Shown: positions 23,354-32,578 of the stretch, one piece after another
Layout of the letters: every line of letters starts with the position of its first letter
How positions within the stretch are numbered: position 1 is the first letter of the stretch
DNA from: Tetracentron sinense
Lineage: Eukaryota; Streptophyta; Magnoliopsida; Trochodendrales; Trochodendraceae
DNA length: 64,000 nt
Assembly (NCBI GenBank): GCA_015143295.1
Contig: CM026574.1
Span: 12,960,938 to 13,024,937 of the forward strand
Direction of reading: 5' to 3'
The notes under the pieces: generated by a model
Told to the model about the DNA's origin: nothing
Seen by the model: the letters and a program-made list of their open reading frames with translations, nothing else
Databases searched by the model: none
Position numbers and translations under genes: made by a program

Positions 23354-25590
23354 CTGCTGGTGCACAACAAATTACTAATTTTAGACCAATTAGTTTGGTG
23401 GGAAGCATGTACAAAATTCTGGCTAATGTGCTAGAACTTCGTTTGAAAGTGATCATGAACTCGATTATTTCCTCATTTCAGTGTGCCTTTGTGGGAGGGA
23501 AGCAAATTCTAGATGGGCCTTTGATTACAAATGAATGTATAGAGGATCGTTTGCGCAAAACGGAGTTGGGCTTCCTGTGCAAAATTGATCTAGAAAAGGC
23601 TTATGACCACATTAATTGAGATTTTCTAGAATATATTCTTGGGAGGATGGGGTTTGGCATAAAATGGAGGGCGTGGATGCAATCATGCTTTAGGTTAGAT
23701 TTTCTGAGCTCATTAACTGTTCCCCCCACGACTACTTTAAAAGCTCTTGAGGTCTCCATCAAGGGGATCCACTTTCTCCACTTCTGTTTGTAATGGTCTT
23801 GGAGGCCTTCAGTAAAATGGTGCAGAGAGCTTCGCCCATAGTTTGGGAAGGCTTGAACTTAGGTTGTGGAAACCTTCACATCTCCCATCTGTAATTTGTA
23901 GATGACACTCTTATTTTGTGAACCCTCTTGTATGAAATTGACTCTTATTAGATGCCTATTTCGTTGTTTTGAAGAACTGTCTAGGTTGAAAATTAATTTT
24001 GGAAAGAGTGTCTTGTTCGGTGCAGACAACGTTCCTAATCTGGGGAATTGGCAGCTTGTCTAGGTTGTAGAATAGGGAGTCTTCCAATGTAATATTTAGG
24101 GCTACCTTTGGGTGCTTCGTGTAAGGCAAAATCGGTTTGGAAATCTAGATTCTTCTCCAAGGGGGGGGGGGACGAATTGACACTAATCAAAAGTACCTGG
24201 TAGTCTCCCGACATATTTTCTATCCCTATTCAAAATCTTCGTTACTATTGCATCTGCTCTTGAGTGAATTCCGTGGTATTTCCTATGGAATGAGAGGTAG
24301 ATTCTAGGAAGTATCACTTGGTAGATTGGAAAACCATATCTTTATCTAAGAGTGATGTAAGCTCGGAATTATTCCCCTCAGACGGGTGAATAAGGCTCTT
24401 ATGGGGAAGTGACTTTGGAGATTTGGGGAGGAGGAGGGTAGTTTGTGGAGGGCAATGATAGTGGCTAGGCATGGTCTTCCTCATAGGTGGTGCTCTAATC
24501 TTGGGCATGGTCCTATGGGGGTTGGGGTGTGGAAGGCTATCATGCAAGGTTCAGAGGATTTCTCCAAGTTCACCCTCCTTAAGCTTGGCAATGGGGTTGA
24601 AGGTGTGGTCAATCCACCCTTAGGCAAACATATGATAATCTTTTTAGGCTTGCCTCAAATAAGGAGGCTTTGGTAGCCGAGTATTTGGCTTGTCATGATG
24701 GGGTGTCAGTTTGGACATCAAATTGAAGCGTGATTTACTAGATTGGAAGTTTCAAGACCTCCTCAGGTTATTGTCTCAAATTCAACAATTCCCATGAAAC
24801 CCACTTATCAAGGATAGTCGGGTATGGTCCCCGAACAACAAGGGGTGGTTCTCAGTGAGTTCCTTTTTGGAAGACTTTCCATTTTGGCCCGAGTATAATT
24901 TTTCCTCAGCAAGTTGTATGGTTCTCATTAGTTCCCTCTAAATTATCATTTTTCTTGTGGACAACGGTTTTAAATAAAATCTTAACGAGCGATCACCTTA
25001 TGCATAGAGGGTGGGGTCTGGCTAATAGATGTTTCATGTGCCTTCTAGCAGTGGGGACAGTAGATCACTTATTTCTGCATTGCCTGATGACGAGAGAGGT
25101 TTGGTCCTATTTCCTTTCACACCACTGTATCCCTTGGATCTTCCCTCGATTCTTTTTAGAGTTTCTTATCTTGTTGACTTTTAGTGTCCTCCCTAAGTCC
25201 AGTAGGCGTTGTGTGGCCTCTTCTGCAAGGGGCAATAACATGGGTCCTTTGGAAGGAAAGGAGCAGGAGGGTGTTCAAGGACTCATCCTTGACCATCTCA
25301 TGGATCCAGGCTCGGGTTCACTTTCTAGTTTCAGCTTGGTGCTCCATAGGGGTGACAGTGGAGATCCTTGGGGGGGGGGGGGGGGGCATTTTTGCCTCTC
25401 AATTTTCTGGGGGGGGGGGGAGCATTTTTGCCTCTCAATTTTCTGTAAATGTTGCCCTTACGCTCACCTTCTCTTGCTTTATTTCGTTTCACTCTCTTGG
25501 TTTACTATTGGTGAACCTTGTGTTGCTTGTGGGGCGTTCCCTATTCATACATATATATATAGATATGTATGATCTCTTATGGATAAAAAA
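23354..25590 (+). pseudogene. LINE reverse transcriptase to zf-RVT, downstream segment
   Basis: Resumes the interrupted LINE: AAGAQQITNFRPISLVGSMY, then VFKDS-type tail later. 23395-23619 shows the RT core (SFQCAFVGGKQILDGPL, CKIDLEKAYDHIN). 23620-23930 shows GFGIKWRAWMQSC and FVDDTLIL, the catalytic YADD-equivalent box, after a frameshift. 24955-25265 shows zf-RVT (RGWGLANRCFMCL, TVDHLFLHC, REVWSYFLS) and WVLWKERSRRVFKDSSL. G-runs (25371-25387, 25411-25420) flank a duplicated CATTTTTGCCTCTCAATTTT near the 3' end. The element ends around an A8 run at 25586. Many stops and frameshifts; inactive. Confidence 0.82.
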
Positions 25591-25952
25591 AATTATATAA
25601 TGGTTTTGAACTTTTTGAATGATATTTAGAAGCTTTTTTTTTACCTGAGGTTTTTCGTGAGAAAAAAAATTAAAATTTGAAAATCTGATTGGTGCAATCT
25701 GCTAAACTATTTTATTGAGGAAAATAGTTAGTGATTGATGAGTTTAAATATTTTAGAATTTCTGAAACTTGTTTAGGGGCGTTCGGTGAAGAATTAAAAC
25801 CGGGTGATGATTTTTCTCTCTTTAAGATTTATTTTTGCTGTTTTTTTGAGTTTTTTGTGCTCTAAAATAAATATGAGATTTAGTAAATCTTTAGAGATTC
25901 AAAAAATATTATCACTAATGTTGGCTGAAGGGTGGTTTGAAGCACTGAAGTG
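25591..25952. other. Stretch between LINE end and copia remnant
   Basis: AT-rich, no ORF or motif. It may be the untranslated leader of the copia element, whose 5' LTR I cannot find. Confidence 0.35.
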
Positions 25953-25960
25953 CTTTTTAG

Positions 25961-26254
25961 TTTTGTAACAAAAAACTTCATTTTTTTTCAAAAATTCGCG
26001 AATTATTTGCGCATTTTTAGGTTGCTGAAATATTCTCCGAATCATTGAAATTATTTGCGAATTTTTCGAATTATCCAAATTATTCCCGAATTATTTTCTC
26101 AAATTTGGCAAAACAACTACTTATTTTGTATATATTTTAATCAAATTGTTTGGTATATTTTTATATTTATTAAAAAAAAATTTCTCTAATTTTCACGATA
26201 TTTTCCGAACTTGACCCTGTCGAATTATTCTTGAAACCTGACTTTGTCACTATG
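25961..26254. mobile_element. MITE, CATAGTGACAAA family, copy 1 (TSD about TTTTTAG)
   Basis: Ends GACTTTGTCACTATG like copy 2 and begins TTTTGTAACAAAAAAC, a degraded inverted equivalent. The interior is dense in TTCGCGAATTATT-type palindromes. Flanks CTTTTTAG (25953-25960) and ATTTTTAG (26255-26262) form a 7 of 8 matching TSD. Confidence 0.78.
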
Positions 26255-27448
26255 ATTTTTAGAGTATTCAGGAATCCAACTTCAATGCTTGTCACAAGCA
26301 ACTATGGTGATAATCCTACTGTCCAAATCACAATTGTAAAGTTTGATGATACTAATTTTTTGGAATAGTCTCAATCAGTGAAGATTTACATTGGCGGAAG
26401 CGAAAAGCTTGGTTACTTGAATGGTAAGGTGAAGAAACCTTATATGGAAGATGTCATATGACAAATGGGAATAAGAAAATCTTATGGTGATGTCATGGTT
26501 ACTCAATTCCATGCAATTACACAATAATAAAAGTTTTTTGTTCTTTAAGATAGTGAAAGAGGCTGGGATAAAGTTATCAGAACTTATTCCCAACATCAGA
26601 ATATTGCTAGAGTGTATTAGTTAAGGCAAGAAAATGCTACTCTTCGACATGAGGAGAAGGGTAATTAGCTACTTACTATTCTACTCTCTGGGGTCTTTGG
26701 GAATAGTTAGATCTATAGTTATTAAAGGCGACACCTCAGGCGCCTTAAGCGGTTGCCTAGGCGATTAGGTGCTCTGCTTGGCTCGGGCGATTAGCTGCCT
26801 AGGTGGTTCTTATTAAAAAAATATGATATATATATATATATATATATACATAATATTATTGTTTAAGGATATAAAAAGTTATTTTATTTGAATATGGTAG
26901 TTTGACAAAGAAAACAACATGTTATTTTATATATTTCTCATGTCTTTTACCATAAAATATAGTAGGGTTTGTATATCCAACAAAAAATATTTGCAGATTG
27001 AAGAAGAAAGAAGAGGCAAATGGTGTGAAGTATGTTTCCATCATGTGAACTTATCCTCTCTCTCGCTTTATGGGTGGACCAACTGGTCTCTTTCTCCCTG
27101 TTAGTAGGCGGACCCTATGATCCTCATCCGTTTTTGTTGTTAAAGGCATCGCCTAGACGACTAGCAATACATCAAGGATCAAGGGGGGCCTTTATTTCTT
27201 AAATTCCTTCAAGGACCCCCAAAACTTTCAGAAACCCATATGTAAATGGGTCTTTTATAATTAAATTAGTGCAGATTCCATAATTATATTTTTTTATTAC
27301 TTTTCTTGAGTATAATCGAGAAGAAAGAAGAAAGAACGGAGAGTAAGAGGTACGGCCTCTCTCTCTCTCCCCCTCTTTTCTCTCACTTACTCAGTGTCAT
27401 GTTAACTGTCGAGCTGTTTTTCTATGTTTTTGGTAAACTCTACACTCC

Positions 27449-27454
<6 letters not shown>

Positions 27455-27486
<32 letters not shown>
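27455..27486 (+). repeat. (CT)n microsatellite
   Basis: About 16 uninterrupted CT units, within the nested CATAGTT-type element. Confidence 0.85.
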
Positions 27487-27734
27487 GTTTGGCTATCACT
27501 ATAAACTGTTGTTTCTTTCTATTTTTTATCCCTTAAAGTCCCTCTCTCCCTTTTTTCGATAGTCATTGTATACTTTTTTTTGTTCCTTTTTTTATTTCCA
27601 ATACTTGAAATCTTCTTTTATTATTCTTAAAACTGTCTCTAAGGATGGTTCTATCAAAATGCATCCTTTTTTTTGGTGGGCCCCATAGGGCTAGATATAA
27701 TTTACCTACGTCAGTAGAGTCAATCGATCAAAAG

Positions 27735-27842
27735 TTAGGTGGGGCAGTGGAGCAGTTGTAGCTCTTACCCCTGGGGGATTAGATCCCCAAACCTACCCCT
27801 TGGGAGGCCACACCCCCTACCACTCACGCAACAGGTGGGGTG
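27735..27842 (+). mobile_element. SINE-like fragment
   Basis: GTGGAGCAGTTGTAGCTCTT and GGGGGATTAGATCCCC resemble the tRNA-derived promoter half of plant SINEs, and the core matches the SINE-like inserts at 10268 and 13590 in reverse orientation. No poly(A) tail is clear. Confidence 0.45.
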
Positions 27843-28669
27843 TATCAAAATGCATCTTGACAATAGAGATTTTGTAATTTATATGAATTACAGGGCCCCT
27901 TATTTAAGGAAATGCATCATACATAGATCTCATACTTGAGAGGATTTCTGCAGCAAAAAGTTCATCAGGCGACGCCTCGGGCGCCTTAGGCTAGCCTCAG
28001 GCATCCATGGGGTCTTTTGCCTCAAGTCGCCTGGTCGCCTTGACATTATCATGTTATATAGTGAGACATTGATAAAGATAGGGATAGATGTCGGCAACTA
28101 GAGCAAAACAAGATCTTCGACTTCATAGTTGGGCCGAACTTTGAGTTTGAGTTAAGTAGGCTTCAAATTTTGGGGAAAGATGAACTTTTTACTTTGGTTC
28201 AAGTCTATTCTATGGTACAAAGTGAGGAATGCCGCAATAAAGCTATGTAGCTCACTCTGACCAACGATTATTTAGCATAACTGTATCTTCTAATGGTTCG
28301 AGTGGGGAGAAAGGCTCCTATATGAAGAATAGGCCTTCAGATGATAAAGACAAATTGGAGTGTGATCAATGTGGGAGGACTTGACAAACTCAGGAGACTT
28401 GTTGGGATATACATGGTAGAACGACGAGGTATAATGGTCTCGGGTAGCAGATGAATGCTTTTACTGGCCACATCACAATGACTAGGACAACTTCCTTGGG
28501 TAACTCTTCATCAATCCCTCTTATAAGAAGTGCCTCATCAGCCTCAGACACTTTTCCTATGATTGACATTGATCATCTTTGCCGCCTTCTAAACTAGTTG
28601 GAAGGTCCTTCTACCTCTACATTCTTTGCACAATCAGGTTCTCATGTATTTGCAAACTTTGTAAGACAT

Positions 28670-28940
28670 GCCTTGTCCAATCCAGCCTGGATTAGCGATT
28701 CAGGTTTGTCTGATCATATGACCTCTATTTTTTCTACCTGTATTTTATTGTGTAGAAAAGATTAGGTAAAAATTGCTGATGGATCTTTTTCTTCTATATC
28801 TGGAAAGGGAGATGCCAACCTTTTAAAAAATTTATCTCTTTTGTCTATTCTTCATGTTCCAAAGTTATCGACAAACTTGTTGTCCATTAGTAGTATTATT
28901 AAAATTGTTAACTGTTGTGTAACCTTTTTTCCTACCCAAT
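28670..28940 (+). pseudogene. copia protease and start of GAG-pre-integrase
   Basis: WISDSGLSDHMT at about 28690-28725 is the aspartic protease active-site motif (usual DSGAS, here DSGLS). LLSISSI, NCCVTFFPTQCVFQ precedes the MITE insertion at 28953. Confidence 0.8.
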
Positions 28941-28952
28941 GTGTCTTCCAAG

Positions 28953-29274
28953 CATAGTAACAAAATTCTCTGAATTTTTGAAAAATTCGCGAATTTAGGT
29001 GTGCCGAATTATTCGCGAATCTTAAGTTTGCCGAATTATTTACGGATTTTGCGAATTATTCCTGAATTTCACTATTTATTCGCGAATTTTGCAATAATCG
29101 TTTAGTTCGACAAAATAAATAGCTTATTCTGTAAATTATAAATCAAATTGTTGGACATTTTTTATAATAATTATTTTATTCCCAAATTGTTCCCGAATAT
29201 TTCCCGCATTTTTCCGAATTTTTTCGAACTTGACCCTTGCCGAATTATTCCTGAACCCCGACTTTGTCACTATG
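28953..29274. mobile_element. MITE, CATAGTGACAAA family, copy 2 (TSD CTTCCARG)
   Basis: Inverted ends CATAGTAACAAAATTC and GACTTTGTCACTATG. Flanks CTTCCAAG (28945-28952) and CTTCCAGG (29275-29282) give an 8-bp TSD with one change. The interior has repeated GAATTATTCGCGAATTT palindromes. 322 bp, non-coding. The 8-bp TSD and CATAGT start are shared with the larger elements at 18984 and 26714, suggesting one hAT-like superfamily. Confidence 0.85.
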
Positions 29275-29324
29275 CTTCCAGGACTTGGTGACGTGGAAAA
29301 TGATTTGGAATGGTCGTGAAGCAG

Positions 29325-29416
29325 ATTGTCTCTACCTCTTGAATGCTACTAGTCTCCTTCAACTTTACAAATTGTCTCTACCTCTTGAATGCTACTAGTC
29401 TCCTTCAACTTTACAA
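29325..29416 (+). repeat. Perfect 46-bp tandem duplication in GAG-pre-integrase
   Basis: The 46 bp starting ATTGTCTCTACCTCTTGAAT occurs twice head to tail without mismatch (29325-29370, 29371-29416). 46 is not a multiple of 3, so it also shifts the frame. Confidence 0.9.
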
Positions 29417-29544
29417 TCTAGTAATAGTCTTATCAAGAATAATAAACAAATCATATAGTGAAACAATCATCTAGGTTATTTATCTTTTGAGTCTTTAATA
29501 TTAATTTTTTCTAACTTATTTGAGTTCATGTCATCGTCTATAAT

Positions 29545-30200
29545 GTGAAGTGTGTGAATTGTCCAAGCATTGTGTATTTGCAAAGTATGAATAAGAGTTC
29601 ATTTCCATTCGAACTTGTTCATCCTAATGTTTGGGGACCTACTCCTACAATGTCTTTACATGGTTATCGGTATTTTATTACCTTTGTGGATGACTTTTCT
29701 TGGTGTACTTGGCTCTACTTGATGAAGTCCCGTGATGAAGTTTCAAGTGTCGTAAAAAAGTTTCATAAGCTGATACTAACTCAATTTGAGAAGCAAATCA
29801 AGGTCTTTTGATATGATAATGCAAGAGAATACATTGAAGGTGAATTGCAAATATTCTTGGAAGATTATGGCAAATATCAGAGTATCTGTCCCTATACTCA
29901 GCAAAATGGGGTAGTAGAGAGAAAAAATCGTGACCTCATAAAATTTGCTTGAAGCCTTCTCACAGGAATAAAATGTACCAAAGAAGTTATGGGCAAAAAC
30001 AGTTCTTACAGCGGTCTACCTTATTATGCCGTCTCGAATGCTGATGTTGAAGTCTTCATTTAATATTCACTGCCCAAATCAGTCCACGTTCATTGTTCCT
30101 CTTCGAATCTTCGGTTGTGTGTGTTTTATTCATCTATTGGGTCCAACTAAGACTAAATTTGATCTCAAATCTATTTAGGGTATTCTTTTAGGGTATTCCT
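29545..30200 (+). pseudogene. copia integrase
   Basis: FPFELVHPNVWGPTPTMSLH, then YRYFITFVDDFSWCTWLYLM and LTQFEKQIKVF are the integrase core start. The frame breaks at 29810, and the rest (CPYTQQNGVVERKNRDL near 29890-29935) continues with the conserved glutamate region. Integrase joins the element DNA to the host chromosome. Confidence 0.85.
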
Positions 30201-30401
30201 ATTTCCTACACTCAAAAGGGATACAAGTGTTTTGATCTAGTGTCACAAAAAATGTTTGTTATTATGGATGTCATTTTCTTGAATTGGAACCCTTCCTTCC
30301 TCGTCCTTCTACCTCTTTTTTGGGGAGCATAATGAGTGGAAGAGAGGTAGTATCATTCAACTCCTCTTCCTCAACCGCTCATTGATGTTCCTTTCCAGCC
30401 T

Positions 30402-30551
30402 ACTGCTACTGCTACTGCCACTACCGCCACTGCCACTACTACTGCCACCACCACCACCACCACCACCACCTCCACCACTACCACTACCACTACCACTACC
30501 ACTACCACTACCACTACCACTACCACTACCACTACCACTACTACTACACTA
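30402..30551 (+). repeat. Trinucleotide/hexanucleotide microsatellite (CTG/CCA/CCACTA)n
   Basis: Successive runs of ACTGCT, CCACTG, CCACCA and (CCACTA)n cover about 150 bp. The proline/leucine-only ORF over it is a repeat artefact. Confidence 0.9.
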
Positions 30552-30849
30552 CTACTATTGCTGTTGAGCAGAGATTACAATTTTACACCAAACACAAGAA
30601 GGGAGACTATAATAAGGCCAACTACCGATTCAGATTCCTCTGAACCAAGTTCTAATTCAGAGTCAAACAATCCTATTACTTCTTGGGTGTTTATTCCTAT
30701 AGATGATGATAATGCTCTTATTGCCTTACGCAAAGAGAAACGTCAATGTATTGTGCATCTCATTTCTTATTGTCTCCTATGCATCTTTCTTTGCCCCTTC
30801 CTATTCTTATTTTTTTTTCCTCTGTTTCTTCTGTGTCTTTAACTCTAAA

Positions 30850-31620
30850 TTTCAGGAGGCAATCTCCAATTCTAAGTGTCGTGAGACTATAGTGGAAGAG
30901 TTAAGGGCTTTATTCAATAATGGTACATGGAAAATGGTAGACTTACCCAAAGGAAAGGAACTAGTTGGTTACTGTTATTCACTGTGAAACACAAGGATGG
31001 ATTGCTAGTGTTGACGATTTATAAGACTGACACTGACGAGCCGATTGAGAATACAAGGTAAGGTTGGTTGCTAAGGGATACACACAGATATATGAGATTG
31101 ACTATAGGAATATGCAAAGATGAACTCTATCAGGGTTTTGTTATCATTAGCAGTGAGATTTGCTTGGCCTTCACTTAAGCTCGATGTGAAAAATGTCTTC
31201 CTTCATGGAGATTTGAGAGAGGAAGTGTATATGTCTCCTCCACCAGGGTTCAAGCTTCGTAATAGTGAGGGGAAATTTTGCAGATTAAAAAAGTCATTCA
31301 ATGGTTTGAAACAGTCGCCTAGGGCTTGGTTCGAGAGGTTTAGTCAGGTTGGAAGAAATTAACAATCATGCAGATCACACTCTTTGTCATACGTTATGGG
31401 GAGCTAATTACAACTCTAATTATTTATGTTGATGATATTGTGGTGACTGATAATGATTTGCTAGAGGTTGAAAAATTGAAATAGTTTCTAGCACATGATT
31501 TTGAAATCAAGGACCTAGGAAGTCTCAGGTATTTTCTGGGTATAGAGATATCTTGCTCTAGGGAGGGCATCTTCATATCACCAAATGAAATATACCTTAA
31601 ACTTACTTAAGGATACAGGG
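30850..31620 (+). pseudogene. copia reverse transcriptase
   Basis: EAISNSKCRETIVEELRALF and NNGTWKMVDLPKGKELVG at 30855-30975, LKLDVKNVFLHGDLREEVYM (31170-31230), GLKQSPRAWFERF and the YVDDIV catalytic box near 31424-31441 are the classic copia RT blocks. Frameshifts lie near 30980 and 31362. Confidence 0.88.
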
Positions 31621-31739
31621 AAATTAGGTGCTTGGCCTGTTGATCTTTGATTGAGTCAAGTCATAAGTTGAGCTCCAGTGAAGGAAAATTACTTGAAGAT
31701 AAAGAGATTTACCGAGGTTAATTGGTTGTCTTATTTATC

Positions 31740-32395
31740 TCTCTCTCACTAGGCCAGACATTGCATATATTGTTAGTATGATGAGTCAGTTCATGCAAGA
31801 ACCTCGAAATCCCTCATTATAAAGTTGTTGAGAGGATATTGTGGTATTTAAAGACCTCTTCAGGAAAATGTATACTATTTGCTAATCATGGACATTTCTA
31901 TCTAAAAGCTTACGCTAATGCTAACTAAGCTAGAAATGCTGACGATAAAAGGTCCACTACGAGGTACTGTACCTTTCTTGGAGATAATCTTATAACTTGG
32001 AAGAGTAAGAAGTAGAGTCTGGTGGCTAAGCCTAATGCAGAAGTTGTTGTGAGTTGTTGTGTCTGGGACAAATGGCCCATGGGGTGGCTAAATTGTTGTG
32101 GTTAAAATTCTTACTAGGTGATTTGAGAAATAAGATAAATATTCTCATTAAGTTGTTCTGTGACAACAATACAACCATTAACATTGATCAGAATCCGGTT
32201 TAACACAATCGTGCTAAACACATAGAGATTAACATGCACTTCTTAAGGGAGCCGACCATTTCTCAGAATTTGTGTTTACTGTTTGTTACATCCGAAAACC
32301 ACCTTGCTGATATTTTACTAAAGGTGTTGTCAAGACTCAAGAGAACTGTAGCATCGATTATTAGCAAGTTGGGCATGATAGATATCGCAACATAG
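31740..32395 (+). pseudogene. copia RNase H
   Basis: [15 protein letters not shown] (31752-31797), STTRYCTFLGDNLITWKSKK (31950-32012) and AKHIEINMHFL-type sequence (32215-32250), then a LADILLK-like end near 32305, in several frames. The order matches the C-terminal RNase H of copia polyproteins. Confidence 0.75.
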
Positions 32396-32578
32396 CTTGA
32401 GGAAGAGTGTTGAGATATATTATTAATATGGGTGTAGATACACTATATCATGTTAATAATGATATTATTGTAATCTTCTTTGATAAGTAGTATAAATAAT
32501 AAGAAAGAAGAATCAATCCTTAATCTTTATCTCCAATTCATTCCTTCTTCCTCTTTTCATTTAGGATTTTTCTAACTG
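32395..32578 (+). mobile_element. copia polypurine tract and 3' LTR
   Basis: GCTTGAGGAAGAG immediately precedes TGTTGAGATATATTATTAAT at 32408, the usual PPT/LTR junction of copia elements. A TATA-like TATAAATAATAAG lies at 32490. The LTR seems to end near 32578 (TTTTTCTAAC); the last bases are uncertain. Confidence 0.65.

Larger units (their letters stand above)
26714..28049 (-). mobile_element. Second CATAGTT-type non-autonomous element, inserted in copia gag
   Basis: The left end (TATAGTTATTAAAGGCGACA) matches the reversed right end of the element at 18984-23345, and the right end (GACGCCTCGGGCGCC ... GTCGCCTGGTCGCCTTGACA) matches its reversed left end. Shared interior pieces include the CT-rich and TGTTTGGCTATCACT blocks. 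Its orientation is therefore opposite. The exact TSD is not clear: the gag frame joins at GATC/ATGTT, and the right terminus has decayed. Confidence 0.75.
26263..28420 (+). pseudogene. copia gag (interrupted)
   Basis: FDDTNFLE, SQSVKIYIGGSEKLGYLNG at 26340-26440 is the conserved N-terminal part of plant copia gag, followed by RGWDKVIRTYSQHQNIARVY near 26550-26620. After the insertion ending at 28049 the frame gives IFDFIVGPNFEFELSRLQIL (28110-28170), then VYSMVQSEECRNKAM, and a CDQCGR zinc-knuckle remnant near 28357-28400. Gag would form the particle that packages the element RNA. Confidence 0.8.
26255..32578 (+). mobile_element. Decayed Ty1/copia retrotransposon with nested insertions
   Basis: Domain order on the plus strand is gag, zinc knuckle, protease, GAG-pre-integrase, integrase, reverse transcriptase, RNase H, polypurine tract and 3' LTR, the Ty1/copia order (integrase before RT). 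Every domain has stops or frameshifts. A CATAGTT-type element sits in gag and a MITE in the GAG-pre-integrase region. No 5' LTR is found. I infer an old, 5'-truncated insertion. Confidence 0.88.

Noticed and set aside
25184-25600. 138-aa glycine-rich ORF
   Set aside because: G-runs and a duplicated short segment near the LINE 3' end produce it; the real LINE frame is broken here.
30382-30567. Proline/leucine-rich 61-aa protein
   Set aside because: It is a pure microsatellite translation inside copia.
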